From positions 1-64,000 of the forward strand of contig NZ_JAGRLA010000145.1 in the NCBI RefSeq assembly GCF_020442045.1: a stretch of 64,000 nt of DNA, read 5' to 3'. This document shows positions 47,295 through 56,904 of the stretch, in pieces. The stretch comes from Bauldia sp. (lineage in GTDB: Bacteria; Pseudomonadota; Alphaproteobacteria; Rhizobiales; Kaistiaceae). The stretch's first letter is position 1, and each line of letters begins with the position of its first letter. The notes below the pieces were generated by a model, which searched no databases, had not been told where the DNA came from, and was given only the letters and a program-made list of their open reading frames with translations. The translations under genes were made by a program, and so were the position numbers.

Positions 47295-47410
47295 CCGATA
47301 TCGTGACCATGGACCGCGCGGCGGCGGCGTAACACTCCGCTCCGGCGCGGTCGTTTCCGGCCGGAAGACACGAAAATCGACGGACCCGAAAAGATGCCGT
47401 CGGTATCCTC

Positions 47411-47440
47411 TTGTTTCCGGGTGGGGATCGCCTTTATAAG
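47411..47440 (+). promoter_or_regulatory. Probable promoter of tRNA-Glu
   Basis: TTGTTT (47411-47416) and TATAAG (47435-47440) are separated by 18 bp, ending 10 bp before the tRNA. The assignment rests only on these hexamers. Confidence 0.45.
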
Positions 47441-47450
47441 GCAGCGCGTT

Positions 47451-47526
47451 GCGCCCTTCGTCTAGAGGTCCAGGACGCCGCCCTTTCACGGCGGAAACAC
47501 GGGTTCGATTCCCGTAGGGCGTACCA
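47451..47526 (+). tRNA. tRNA-Glu (anticodon TTC)
   Basis: A 76-nt cloverleaf beginning GCGCCCTTCGTCTAGAGG with encoded CCA. The anticodon stem CCGCC/GGCGG closes CTTTCAC, giving TTC. The first acceptor pair is G-U, as often in tRNA-Glu. Confidence 0.96.
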
Positions 47527-47752
47527 ATATTTCCGAATGCCTGAACGCCGACGCTCGTCTTGTCTCCGGATGTGTTCCGTCGGCATGGGGCGGACGGGTC
47601 CCCGTCTCCGCGACCTTGCGGCGCGATCGCTTCCACCCGACCGGACGCCGGCGCGAGAGCCCCTTCCAGTCTGAACGGGAAGAAGGCATTGCCGTCGACC
47701 GGTCCGACGGCCGCGACACCTGCCCCTCACCTGCCCGTGGGTCGAAGCCGCG

Positions 47753-49219
47753 TCACGAGGCCAGATAGGCCTTCATTGTCGCCTCGACGCCCTCAGCCCA
47801 GATCATCCGCAGCCACCTGTCGAAGGCCTCGGCAAAGACCGGCTTGTCGGCGAGGTCGCCGTAGTACTGACGCATCCCGAGCCACGCCCGCGGATCGTGC
47901 TTCGCCTGCTTCGCCACCGCCATGAGGTCATCCCAGTGCGGGTCGTTCGCCTCAATGACATGACCATTCTCGCGGGTGCCGTAGCACTGCCGGCACCAGG
48001 CGGCTTCGACCAATGCCAGCCCTGCCACCGGGGCACCCGATGCCAGGGCTTCGCGGGCCGTCGGAATGACCATGCCGGGATGGCGCGACGCGCCATCGAA
48101 GGCGATCCGCCGGGCGGTATCGACGATGGCGGGATTCGAGAAGCGCTCCTCGATCAGCCTGAAGTATTCGATCGGCGTCTTGCCGGGCACCGGCACCACC
48201 AGCGGGACGATCTCCTCGGTCTCGACCTTGCTGAAAAACGCGCGGATCGTCGGGTGCCGCATGATGTCCGAGACCACGGCGATGTCCATGATCTCGGCCA
48301 CGTTGGCGAAGCACTGGTGGCCGGCATTGAGGATGCGGATCTTCTGCATCTCGTAGCCGTGCACGTCATCGGAGAACTGCGCTCCCACCTTGTCCCACGG
48401 CGGGCGGCCCTGACAGAAGGCATCTTCGATGACCCATTGGCGGAAGTTCTCGTGCGTCACCGGCACCGCGTCGTCGATGCCGAACTCGCGCGCGAGTGCC
48501 AGCTCCTGGTGCCCGGTGGCCGGCACGATGCAGTCGACCATGGAATTGGGGAAGGTGCAGTTGGCGTCGATCCAGTCAGCCAGCGCCGGATCGGAGAGGC
48601 GGGCGAGTGAGACAATGGTCTGGCGCAGGATGTTGCCGTTGCCTTGCAGATTGTCACAGCTCTGGCCGGTGAAGGGTCCGACACCGCGGTCGCGCCGCAG
48701 CCTCAGCGCCGCCACCATGGCTCCGAAGGCCGTCCTGGGGCTCTCGGGATGGGCGGCATCGTGGACGATGTCGGGATGGCTCTCATCAAACGACTTCGTC
48801 GCCGGGTCAATGTAATAGCCGCCCTCGGTGACCGTGAGCGCAACGATCCGGATCGCGGGCTCCGCCATGCGCGCGATCAGCGGACCGTTGCCATCGACGA
48901 CCTCGACATAGTCGATCATCGAGCCGACCACCTCGGCCGACTTTCCCGAAGGGTCGAGCTCGATCAGCGTGGTCAAATAGTCCTGGGCCTTCAGTTTCTC
49001 CCGCTGCACCGCGTCATAAGGGCGGACGCCGGCACCGACGATGGCCCAGTCATGGGCCAGTCCGCGTTCCATCAGTCGGTGCAGATACCAGGACTGGTGC
49101 GCTCGATGGAAGTTGCCGAGCCCGATATGCACAATGCCGGGGGTGAGCTTCGAGCGGTCATAGGTCGGTCGAAGCACGTTGTCGGCAAGACCGGGAAGGG
49201 TTGCATTCGAGAGCAGCAT
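47753..49219 (-). CDS. Mannitol dehydrogenase-family oxidoreductase (polyol 2-dehydrogenase)
   Basis: A 488-residue long-chain NAD-dependent polyol/hexuronate dehydrogenase. The Rossmann start is GIVHIGLGNFHRAHQSWYL. The family signature reads TVTEGGYYIDP, and the catalytic Lys lies in EMQKIRILNAGHQCFANVA. Relatives oxidise mannitol, arabinitol or fructuronate-type substrates. The ATG at 49219 fits the family N terminus. It is the last gene of the ABC-importer operon, so it should oxidise the imported polyol. About 150 bp separates it from the ATPase gene. Confidence 0.93.
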   Translation of the reverse strand: MLLSNATLPGLADNVLRPTYDRSKLTPGIVHIGLGNFHRAHQSWYLHRLMERGLAHDWAIVGAGVRPYDAVQREKLKAQDYLTTLIELDPSGKSAEVVGSMIDYVEVVDGNGPLIARMAEPAIRIVALTVTEGGYYIDPATKSFDESHPDIVHDAAHPESPRTAFGAMVAALRLRRDRGVGPFTGQSCDNLQGNGNILRQTIVSLARLSDPALADWIDANCTFPNSMVDCIVPATGHQELALAREFGIDDAVPVTHENFRQWVIEDAFCQGRPPWDKVGAQFSDDVHGYEMQKIRILNAGHQCFANVAEIMDIAVVSDIMRHPTIRAFFSKVETEEIVPLVVPVPGKTPIEYFRLIEERFSNPAIVDTARRIAFDGASRHPGMVIPTAREALASGAPVAGLALVEAAWCRQCYGTRENGHVIEANDPHWDDLMAVAKQAKHDPRAWLGMRQYYGDLADKPVFAEAFDRWLRMIWAEGVEATMKAYLAS

Positions 49220-49372
49220 CACGGGTCGTCCAGTCTCCGCCTCAATCGTCGAAATCGCGCCGCACGAAATCGGCCGGATCGGCGATCGCCGACGGCGCCT
49301 CCTCGCCCTCACCGCGCAGGTAGAGCGTCCCCTTGCGGCACCTTCAGTGCCATGACCTTGGCGATGCGGTCC

Positions 49373-50452
49373 CTATCGCCGCACCAGCGCCAGGCCTTTG
49401 TCGTCGAACAGATGCAGACGGTTGTTGTCTACGCCGAGCAGACGCCGGTCGTTGATTGCGACCTCCGCGTCGTGAGCGACCTCCACGGTGACGAGATCGT
49501 CGGCGCCGATGTCGACGTAGCATAGAGTTTCGCTGCCGAGCCTCTCGATCACGTTGATCGCGCCGGCAAATTCGCCCTCGTCGACGAAGTGCAGCGCCTC
49601 GGGTCGGATTCCGACTGTGACCTTACGCCCGACTGACAGAGGCATCTCGGCCTCGACGGACAGTCGCGACCCACCCGGCATCGCCAGAAGCGCCCTGTTG
49701 CCCTCGATGGCCTGCACGGTGGCGCCGATCAGATTCATCTTGGGCGAGCCGATGAACCCCGCGACGAACGTATTGACGGGCCGCTCGTAGAGTTCAAGCG
49801 GTGCGCCGGCCTGCTCGACGATGCCGTCCCGCATCACCACGATCCGGTCGGCCATGGTCATCGCCTCGATCTGGTCATGGGTCACATAGATCATGGTCGC
49901 GTCGAGGCTGCGGTGCAGCCGGGCGAGCTCGATCCGCATCTGCACGCGGAGCGCGGCGTCGAGGTTCGACAGCGGCTCATCGAAGAGAAAAATCTTGGGG
50001 TTTCGGACGATAGCCCGGCCGATGGCAACACGTTGCCGCTGCCCGCCCGAGAGTTCCTTGGGACGACGCTCGAGGAGATGCTCGAGCTGCAGGATCTTTG
50101 CGGCCTCCAGCACCTTGGCGGCGCGCGTCGCCTTGTCGACGCCGGCGAGCTTCAGCGCGAAGCCCATGTTGTCGGCGACCGTCATGTGCGGATAGAGGGC
50201 GTAGCTCTGGAACACCATGGCGAGGCCGCGCGCATCGGCCGAGACGTCGTTCACCACCTCGCCGTCGATCAGGACCTCGCCCTCGGTGATCTCCTCGAGC
50301 CCGGCGATCATCCTCAGCAGCGTGGACTTGCCGCAGCCGGAGGGCCCGACCAGAACGACAAATTCCCGGTCCTTGACGGCGAGATTCACGTCGCGGACCA
50401 CGGGCACCGAGCCGAAGCTCTTGCTGACCGATTTCAATTCGAGCGTCGACAT
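49373..50452 (-). CDS. Sugar/polyol ABC transporter ATP-binding protein (SmoK/UgpC-like)
   Basis: A 359-residue MalK-type ATPase. Walker A is GPSGCGKSTLLRMIAGLE, the signature is LSGGQRQRVAIGRAI, Walker B is KIFLFDEPLSNLD and the H-loop is YVTHDQIEAM. The C-terminal regulatory/TOBE part includes GSPKMNLIGATVQAI and VTVGIRPEALHFVDEG. The ATG at 50452 follows the permease gene closely; the frame continues upstream into it without coding meaning. It is part of the importer operon headed by the gene at 52257. Confidence 0.95.
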   Translation of the reverse strand: MSTLELKSVSKSFGSVPVVRDVNLAVKDREFVVLVGPSGCGKSTLLRMIAGLEEITEGEVLIDGEVVNDVSADARGLAMVFQSYALYPHMTVADNMGFALKLAGVDKATRAAKVLEAAKILQLEHLLERRPKELSGGQRQRVAIGRAIVRNPKIFLFDEPLSNLDAALRVQMRIELARLHRSLDATMIYVTHDQIEAMTMADRIVVMRDGIVEQAGAPLELYERPVNTFVAGFIGSPKMNLIGATVQAIEGNRALLAMPGGSRLSVEAEMPLSVGRKVTVGIRPEALHFVDEGEFAGAINVIERLGSETLCYVDIGADDLVTVEVAHDAEVAINDRRLLGVDNNRLHLFDDKGLALVRR

Positions 50453-50466
50453 TCCTTGTCTCTTCC

Positions 50467-51297
50467 CTATTTCACGGCGCCGAATGTCAGACCGCGCACG
50501 AGCTGGCGTTGCATGATCCAGCCAAAGATCAGGATGGGGGCGACTGATGCCAAGGAGGCGGCCGAAAGTTTGGCCCAGAACAGCCCCTCCGAATTGGCGA
50601 AGCTGGCGATCGCGAGGGCCAGCGTTCCGGCGTCGGTAGCGGTGATGTTGATCGCCCAGAACGACTCGTTCCAGGCAAGGATGATCGAAAGCAGCGCCGT
50701 CGAGGCAATGCCCGGCGCAGTCAGCGGCACCAGCAGATAGCGAAGCTGCGTGAGCGGCCTCGCCCCGTCCATCCGCGCCGCTTCGAGGATCTCCGACGGG
50801 ACCTCCTTGAAATAGGAGTAGAGCATCCACACCACCAGCGGCAGGTTCGACAGGCCGATGATGACGGTGAGCGCGAAGGTGGTGTCGAGCAGGCGGACCG
50901 AGACCAGGATGAGGTAGATGGGAATGAGCACGCCGACCGCCGGCATGAAGCGGATGGACAGCATCCACAGCATCACGGCCCGCGTGCGGTTGGTGCCATG
51001 GAAGGCCATCACGTAGGCGGCCGGAGCCGCCAGCAGGAGGGCGAATATGGTGGAAATGAAACTGACGCTGATGCTGTTCCAGGCGTGACGCAGATAGCCC
51101 ACGCGCTCGCTCATCTCCGCGAAATTCTCGAGCGTTGGATGAAAGAACAGCAGCGGGGGAAGCGCGGCAGCATCCTGCTCGGTCTTGAACGCCGCGAGGG
51201 CCATCCAGAACACCGGGAAGAACATGATCAGCGCCACGAGCCAGCCGACGATGGCCCGCAACAGCTTCTGACGTTTCTTTTTGGTAGCGGACATCAC
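50467..51297 (-). CDS. Sugar/polyol ABC transporter permease (MalG/SmoG-like)
   Basis: A 276-residue permease with about six helices. The EAA loop is EILEAARMDGARPLTQLRYL, followed by LVPLTAPGIASTALLSI. The N terminus is cytosolic and basic (KKKRQKLLRAIVGW). It overlaps the other permease by 4 bp (ATGA), as usual for MalF/MalG pairs. Confidence 0.95.
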   Translation of the reverse strand: MMSATKKKRQKLLRAIVGWLVALIMFFPVFWMALAAFKTEQDAAALPPLLFFHPTLENFAEMSERVGYLRHAWNSISVSFISTIFALLLAAPAAYVMAFHGTNRTRAVMLWMLSIRFMPAVGVLIPIYLILVSVRLLDTTFALTVIIGLSNLPLVVWMLYSYFKEVPSEILEAARMDGARPLTQLRYLLVPLTAPGIASTALLSIILAWNESFWAINITATDAGTLALAIASFANSEGLFWAKLSAASLASVAPILIFGWIMQRQLVRGLTFGAVK

Positions 51298-52193
51298 AGT
51301 TGCTTGGCGATCGCGCGAATGAAGAAGAACGCCACGATATTGGCGAGTATCACGGCAAGCAGCCCGCCAGCGGACGCCAGCCCGACGTCGAATCCCTGCA
51401 GAGCGCGCGAGAAGATATAAAAGGGAATGTTGGTCGTCTCAGTACCCGGTCCGCCCTGCGTCGTCACATAGATCTCCGCGTAGATGGCAAGGAAGAAGAT
51501 CGTCTCGAGCATCACGACCACCGAGATCGGCCGGTAGAGGTGCGGCAGTACGACGTACCGGAACGTGGCCAGGGACCGCGCGCCATCCATGCGCGCGGCT
51601 TCGAGCTGCTCCCGGTCAAGCGATTGCAGGGACGTCAGCAGGATAAGCGTGGTGAAGGGCGTCCAAATCCAGCTCACTATGATGACGATCGCGGTCATCG
51701 GATAGGTCGAGAACCAGTCGATGGGCGCCAGCCCAACCGACTTCATCAACCACGACACCAGCCCCCAGACCGGGTGGAGGATCAGGTTCTTCCAGACTAG
51801 AGCGGCCACCGTCGGCATAACGAAGAACGGCGCGATGACCAGGAGCCGTGCGATTGGTCGGCCGGGAAAGGGCCCGTCATAGAGGAGCGCGAGGAGCGTA
51901 CCGAGGACCACCGTCACCCCGATCGGCGCGAAGACGAGCACAAGGGTGTTCTTGAGCACCCGCGGCAGATCGGGATCGGTCAGCAGGAATTCGTAGTTGA
52001 TCAGGCCACCCCATTCCGGCGGCGGGATCTGCAGATTGTAGTTCTGGAACGAGTACCAGATGGTCAGCGCCAGCGGCACGATCATCCAGATCGCGAGGAG
52101 AATGATCGCTGGCAGCATAAGCGGCCAGGCCGCACCGCCGCGTCGCCGCCGCGACGGGACTAACGTCCTTCCTCTAACTTCCCGCGCTGACAT
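51294..52193 (-). CDS. Sugar/polyol ABC transporter permease (MalF/SmoF-like)
   Basis: A 299-residue permease with six predicted helices. The EAA loop is EQLEAARMDGARSLATFRYV, followed by VLPHLYRPISVVVMLETI. A basic N terminus (RGRTLVPSRRRRGGAAW) precedes helix 1. It follows the binding-protein gene by 63 bp. Confidence 0.95.
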   Translation of the reverse strand: MSAREVRGRTLVPSRRRRGGAAWPLMLPAIILLAIWMIVPLALTIWYSFQNYNLQIPPPEWGGLINYEFLLTDPDLPRVLKNTLVLVFAPIGVTVVLGTLLALLYDGPFPGRPIARLLVIAPFFVMPTVAALVWKNLILHPVWGLVSWLMKSVGLAPIDWFSTYPMTAIVIIVSWIWTPFTTLILLTSLQSLDREQLEAARMDGARSLATFRYVVLPHLYRPISVVVMLETIFFLAIYAEIYVTTQGGPGTETTNIPFYIFSRALQGFDVGLASAGGLLAVILANIVAFFFIRAIAKQL

Positions 52194-52256
52194 CCGCCCC
52201 CCGATCGTCCTTTCGTCGTGGGCCGGGCCGCAGTGCGCGGCCCGGCCCCTTGTCGT

Positions 52257-53570
52257 CTACTTGTAGTAGCCGGCCTTCTGCAGGACGCGGTCGGCGTTGG
52301 CCGCGGCGTCGTCGAGCGCATCGGACACCGACATCTTGCCGGTGAGCGCGGCGGCGACCTGCTGGCCAAGGTAGTTGTTGATGGCCTGCATCTCCGGAAT
52401 CAGCGGGAAGTTGATACCGGCATAGGGCTTCGGCTCCATGGTGTTGTCGACCAGGCTGGCGTTCTCGATGGCCGCCAGGGTGGGCTTGGCGAACGGCGCC
52501 GCGTCAAGGTAGTTCTGGTTCTCGTAGGTCGACTTGCGGGTACCGGGCGGAATCGTCACCCAGCCTTCCTTCTCGCCAATCATGTCGATGTAGCCCTTCG
52601 AGGTCGCCCACTCGATGAAGGCCTTGGCCTCATCGACCTGCTGCGACGACGACGGGACACCGAGTGCCCAGGCCCAGAGCCAGGCGCCCCCCTTGTTCCA
52701 CTTCTCGATCGGCATCTGCGCCAGACCGAGCTTGTCGGCCACTTTCGACCGCTTCGGATCGAAAAGGAAACCGGCCGCCACCGTGGCATCATTCCACATC
52801 GCGCACTTGCCTTCCGACATCAGCGCGAGGTTTTCGTTGAAGCCGTTGCCGACCACGCCCGGCGGGCCATAATTGTTGGCCAGATCGACGTAGAACTGGA
52901 CGGCTTCCTTCCAGTTGTCGCTGTTCACGGCCGAATGCCAGTCCATGTCGAACTGGACACCACCGAACACGTTGGCCATCAGGCCGACCAGCGCCAGGTT
53001 CTCGCCCCAGCCCGGCAGGCCGCGGACGCAGATGCCGTGAATGTCATTGTCCTTGTCATCGAGCTTGGCCGCGAAATCGGCAATTTGCTGCCATGTCGGC
53101 TGATCCGGCATCGTCAGACCCGCCTTCTCGAACAGGTCCTTGCGGTAGAACGTCATTGCGCTCTCGGCGTAGAACGGCACCGAATACAGCTTGCCCTCGT
53201 AGGACAAGGCATCCCGAACCGTCGGCAGCATGTCTTCGGCGTCATAATCCGCAGGCAGGTCGTCGAACGGCACCAGCCAGCCCGCCTTCCCCCAGATCGG
53301 GGTTTCGTAGGCGCCAATGGTGATGATGTCGAACTGGCCGCCGTTGGTGGCGATGTCGGTCGTAACGCGCTGGCGCAGTGTGTTCTCGTCAAGCACAAGC
53401 CAGTTCAGCTTCACTCCCTTCTCAGCTTCGTACTCGGCCGAGTATTTCTGCATCACAACCATGTCCGGGTTGTTCACGGTGGCGATCGTAAGCGTCGTCT
53501 CCGCTTGCGCCGCGCCAAGGCCGACGACCACCCCGACTGCCGTGGTTGCCATGAATTTCCAGAAACGCAT
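52257..53570 (-). CDS. Polyol/sugar ABC transporter substrate-binding protein (SmoE-like)
   Basis: A 437-residue periplasmic family-1 binding protein. The signal peptide is MRFWKFMATTAVGVVVGLGA, cleaved near AQA-E. The mature start is TTLTIATVNNPDMVVMQKYS. Landmarks include FDIITIGAYETPIWG, PFYAESAMTFYRKDLFE and GKCAMWNDATVAAGFL. The ATG at 53570 is preceded by AAAGGAGG. It heads the operon that continues with two permeases, the ATPase and the mannitol-type dehydrogenase. A 16-bp palindrome about 250 bp upstream is its likely control site. Confidence 0.94.
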   Translation of the reverse strand: MRFWKFMATTAVGVVVGLGAAQAETTLTIATVNNPDMVVMQKYSAEYEAEKGVKLNWLVLDENTLRQRVTTDIATNGGQFDIITIGAYETPIWGKAGWLVPFDDLPADYDAEDMLPTVRDALSYEGKLYSVPFYAESAMTFYRKDLFEKAGLTMPDQPTWQQIADFAAKLDDKDNDIHGICVRGLPGWGENLALVGLMANVFGGVQFDMDWHSAVNSDNWKEAVQFYVDLANNYGPPGVVGNGFNENLALMSEGKCAMWNDATVAAGFLFDPKRSKVADKLGLAQMPIEKWNKGGAWLWAWALGVPSSSQQVDEAKAFIEWATSKGYIDMIGEKEGWVTIPPGTRKSTYENQNYLDAAPFAKPTLAAIENASLVDNTMEPKPYAGINFPLIPEMQAINNYLGQQVAAALTGKMSVSDALDDAAANADRVLQKAGYYK

Positions 53571-53822
53571 TTGCATCCTCCTTTGATGTGGTTCTTCAAC
53601 CGGAGGAATCTCTCCCCCCAGAAGTTGGTCACTGGACATACGTCCGGCGAATCCCGGGCCGGGTCCGAACGCATTGAGGCACAGGAGACGGCGAACGACG
53701 CGCTTTCGCTCGCCAGCGCCGAACCGGCATTCGACTGTCGACCGGGTTCCTCCGCTCACCCTGTAAGGCAGGTTCCGGTGCGCGATCGATCCTCCCATGC
53801 GCACCAATGTAATGCCTGTACT

Positions 53823-53838
53823 GTTTGTACGTACAAAC
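53823..53838. promoter_or_regulatory. Putative GntR operator 1 (upstream of ABC importer operon)
   Basis: GTTTGTACGTACAAAC is a perfect 16-bp palindrome in the 353-bp gap between gntR and the binding-protein gene. An 11-of-12 match (TTGTACGTACAG) recurs at 58125-58136, upstream of the dehydrogenase operon that encodes the GntR protein. It is the only notable element seen in this gap. Confidence 0.7.
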
Positions 53839-53923
53839 CGTGTCACTATTGGGCGTCGAAAGCAAGTATTTTTCAGTGTGACGAAGACGAAATGGCTTTG
53901 CGGCGGGCGGTGGGCCGTCGAGC

Positions 53924-54691
53924 CTATTTCGGGCCCGTCGACGCTTCCACCGTTACGTTGACCACGTCGGTGCGAACCCAGGAATTATAGTAGTCGATAG
54001 GCTGGCCGTTCTGCCCCCAGGACACCGAAGTCACCAGCAGCAGCGGCGACGCGACCGGCACGGCGAGCAGCTTGGCCACGTCGGCAGCGGCGGCAACCGC
54101 CTCGACCGATCGACGCGCGCTGTAGATGCGGTGCCCCGCCTTCCCAAGCGACTTGTTGAGCGACCCGCCTGAAAGCACGTCGCCGGCGAGCACCGCGTCG
54201 CGCATTCCGATTGGCAGATAATTCTTCGAATAGACGGCCTCCTTGCCGTCGAGCTTGCGGAGACGCCGGAGCAGGAAGCCGGGGCTCCCCTCGGCGAGGT
54301 CGAGGGCCTTGGCGCAATGGCCCTTGAACGGCTTGACCTCCGCTTCGAGGATCTCGGTCTCGACATTGCGGCGGTTTGCATCGACTTCGCCTTCGAAGAA
54401 CCCGGTCGCGACCTGCAACCCCCAGCCGGCCTGCCAAGGATCGATGACGAAGGCCCCGCGACGCGGAACAACCCGGATGCGCCGGCGATCCTCGAGCGTG
54501 CGAAGGGTCTCGCGGACCGTCGAGCGCGCCAGGTCGAACTTTCTGCAGAGCTCGCTTTCGGATGGCAGCCGCTCTCCCGGCGTGAACAGGCCGCTGTCGA
54601 TTGCCGCCTCGATCGCGTCCGAGAGCTGCAGGTAGAAGGGTTGAGGCGAAGACCGGTCGATGTCTCGATCAAACAGGGTCGATTGCGCCAT
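53924..54691 (-). CDS. GntR-family regulator with UTRA effector domain (HutC-type)
   Basis: A 255-residue regulator. The winged helix spans about 14-80 (FYLQLSDAIEAAIDSGLFTP, GERLPSESELCRKFDLARST, VRETLRTLEDRRRIRVVPRR). The C-terminal UTRA domain would bind a sugar or phosphosugar. The ATG at 54691 has AGGAGG upstream; a GTG at 54697 is also in frame. It starts 9 bp after the FGGY kinase stop. It is probably the repressor for both polyol operons through the GTACGTAC palindromes. Confidence 0.92.
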   Translation of the reverse strand: MAQSTLFDRDIDRSSPQPFYLQLSDAIEAAIDSGLFTPGERLPSESELCRKFDLARSTVRETLRTLEDRRRIRVVPRRGAFVIDPWQAGWGLQVATGFFEGEVDANRRNVETEILEAEVKPFKGHCAKALDLAEGSPGFLLRRLRKLDGKEAVYSKNYLPIGMRDAVLAGDVLSGGSLNKSLGKAGHRIYSARRSVEAVAAAADVAKLLAVPVASPLLLVTSVSWGQNGQPIDYYNSWVRTDVVNVTVEASTGPK

Positions 54692-54700
54692 ACTCACCTC

Positions 54701-56077
54701 CTATTCCGTCGGTGTCCCTCCGCTTCCGGCTGCCTGCGTCTCCCGAAGAGCGTCGTACGTCTGCATCCATTCTGGCAAGGGTCCAACGCTTTTGATATCG
54801 GTTTCGCGCAAAAGACAAGCTGGCTCGCCCGTTGCCGCACCCGCGGCGTATTGCGCGGCCCCGAGCGCTGAGAGCTCCATCTCCTCGACGACCATTATCG
54901 CACGCCCGAAGACGCTCGCGCGCATTTCGATGAAGCCGCGCGACCGCGCCCGACCACCGGTGGCGTAGATTGGCCCAGGCGGCACGCCGACAGCGGTCAT
55001 GCGTTCGATCAGGCGGCGGGCGGCGAAGCTCTCCCGTTCGAGGGCGCGGCGGATGCCACGTGTGCCGGGCAGCATGGCGGCAAGCTCGCCGGGGTTTGCC
55101 GGCGGCGCGCCGGCCAGTCGGTCGCGGGCGAGAAAACCGCGGATATCGGCCTCGCGCGCTCCGGCAGCGGCCAGGTCCACGTCCATCTCCAGCACACCGA
55201 GACAGGCGATCGCCTCGCCTCCGGCCGGCGGTAGCGACAGCGCGATGGCAGGATCGACCATGCCGGGCCGCACGCCGTCGGTCTCGCCGTAGATGAGATT
55301 GGCGGTGCCGAGGGAATCGACGATGGCGCCCGGGTCGTAGCGCCGAACCGCAGCGGCCGCCATCGGATGATCATGTCCGCCCGCGACTACCAGGGTCTCG
55401 CCACTGGCGGCGCCACTTGCGAGCAGAGCGCCCCGCGTGACGCCGCCGAGGATGTAGCCGGCGGGGACGATCGGGGGCAGCGGCGGCGCCCGCGCCGCGA
55501 CGAGCAGCGGCCCGATCCAGTCGCGTTCGAACACATCGAAACAGGCGGTGCGCGGCGCAAGGCTGGCACTCATGAAGGGGCGGCCGGACCACCAGGCCGC
55601 CGGATAGTCGGTCAGGGCGACCCAGGACGAGGCTTCCATCAGCTCGTCCGGGCGATGGGTGGCGAGCCACAGCCACTTCGCCGCCGTGCGATCCGGCCCG
55701 ATGGCGATGCCTGACCGGGCGATCAAGGCGCCGAACCGGCCCGCGAGGCGCGCCGCCTCGTCCCGCGCGCGGACATCGAACCAGGGGATCGCAAAGCCGG
55801 TCGGAACCATGCCGGCGTCGACGCCGACTCCGTCCTCGCCAACGCCCGAGGCGGCGATGCTGCGCAACGGCGGGCCGCCGCCCGCCTCGCGCCATCCCGC
55901 GATGATCAATTCCTCGAGCAGCGCGACCAGGGCCGTCGCATCGGTCACCGGTCCAACGCCGTCGTCGCCCCGCGGCGACGGGACCGTCCTGGTGTCGACG
56001 ACCGTCCCGTCCGGCGCCACCAGCACGACCTTGAGATTGGTACTGCCGATATCGATCCCGCAGTCGAGCGTCGGCAT
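54701..56077 (-). CDS. FGGY-family carbohydrate kinase
   Basis: A 458-residue sugar kinase of the xylulokinase/glycerol-kinase fold. The N-terminal phosphate loop is CGIDIGSTNLKVVLVAPDG. A further motif is SIAASGVGEDGVGVD. The C-terminal adenosine part includes PPGPIYATGGRARSRGFIEM. It sits between the aldolase and gntR genes in the dehydrogenase operon. It should phosphorylate the keto-sugar made by the dehydrogenase(s); the sugar identity is unknown. Confidence 0.92.
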   Translation of the reverse strand: MPTLDCGIDIGSTNLKVVLVAPDGTVVDTRTVPSPRGDDGVGPVTDATALVALLEELIIAGWREAGGGPPLRSIAASGVGEDGVGVDAGMVPTGFAIPWFDVRARDEAARLAGRFGALIARSGIAIGPDRTAAKWLWLATHRPDELMEASSWVALTDYPAAWWSGRPFMSASLAPRTACFDVFERDWIGPLLVAARAPPLPPIVPAGYILGGVTRGALLASGAASGETLVVAGGHDHPMAAAAVRRYDPGAIVDSLGTANLIYGETDGVRPGMVDPAIALSLPPAGGEAIACLGVLEMDVDLAAAGAREADIRGFLARDRLAGAPPANPGELAAMLPGTRGIRRALERESFAARRLIERMTAVGVPPGPIYATGGRARSRGFIEMRASVFGRAIMVVEEMELSALGAAQYAAGAATGEPACLLRETDIKSVGPLPEWMQTYDALRETQAAGSGGTPTE

Positions 56078-56089
56078 GGGGAGCGGTCG

Positions 56090-56884
56090 CTACCAGCGTC
56101 GGGTGAAGGACGTGCGCGTGATCTCCGCGATTTCCTTGATCATGTCGGAAGCCTCCCCAGGATCGCGCTGCCAGATCTTGCGGCCGACGACAACCCCCTG
56201 GGCACCGGCTTGGATCGACTCCCTGATGGCGCGCACCGTAGAGGCGGCGTCGCCCTCCTTCGGCCCCCCCGCCACCACGATCGGGATGTCGAGCTCATCG
56301 ACAAGCTTCGCGGTCGCGTCGATGCCGGGGAAGGTGATCTTGATAATGTCGGCGCCGAGGTCGTAGCAGACCCGCGCCACCTCGAGCTCGGCCTCGATGA
56401 TCTCCGGCGTGCGGGGCGCATTGAGGAACACAGGCTCCAGCATGGTCGGGATGTTCCAGCAGCTTGCCGCATTGACGGCAGCGCCAACCCGGCTGAAATA
56501 GCGCACCTTCTCCTCGTCGGTGACGTTGAAGGGCATCAGCATCTTGATGCAGTCGACTCCGAGACGCACGGCGTCCTCGACGGTGGAGACCATGCAGCCC
56601 GTCCCGGTCTCCGGCGCGTGCGTCGGCCAGAATGCGTCGATGGCAAGCACGCGGGCAAGGTGGGAGGCCCGCGCCAGATCGACCTCGGACTGCTTGACGA
56701 TGCCCGAGGACACCATGAAGCCCGTAATGTCCTCGCCGATGTAGCGGCGCATCACCTTGACCGGCGCCTCGAGCGCCTCGACCCGCCCCCACACGAGGCC
56801 ATGGTCGATCGGGATAACGAGAGCGGCGCGATCATCCCGCAGGACGCGGTTCATCCGATAGTTGGTGGAATAGCGGTTCGCCAT
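56090..56884 (-). CDS. Class I aldolase of the DhnA/FbaB/LsrF type
   Basis: A 264-residue TIM-barrel aldolase. Landmarks: MNRVLRDDRAALVIPIDHGL, the Schiff-base Lys in ADIIKITFPG, and the phosphate-binding loop IVVAGGPKEGD and GVVVGRKIWQR. Family members cleave or form ketose phosphates (fructose-1,6-bisphosphate, 3-hydroxy-5-phosphonooxypentane-2,4-dione and others). Its place between dehydrogenase and kinase suggests it splits the phosphorylated ketose into C3 fragments (or C2/C3). Confidence 0.92.
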   Translation of the reverse strand: MANRYSTNYRMNRVLRDDRAALVIPIDHGLVWGRVEALEAPVKVMRRYIGEDITGFMVSSGIVKQSEVDLARASHLARVLAIDAFWPTHAPETGTGCMVSTVEDAVRLGVDCIKMLMPFNVTDEEKVRYFSRVGAAVNAASCWNIPTMLEPVFLNAPRTPEIIEAELEVARVCYDLGADIIKITFPGIDATAKLVDELDIPIVVAGGPKEGDAASTVRAIRESIQAGAQGVVVGRKIWQRDPGEASDMIKEIAEITRTSFTRRW

Positions 56885-56904
56885 TGTCCTCTCCGGTGAG
56901 TGTG

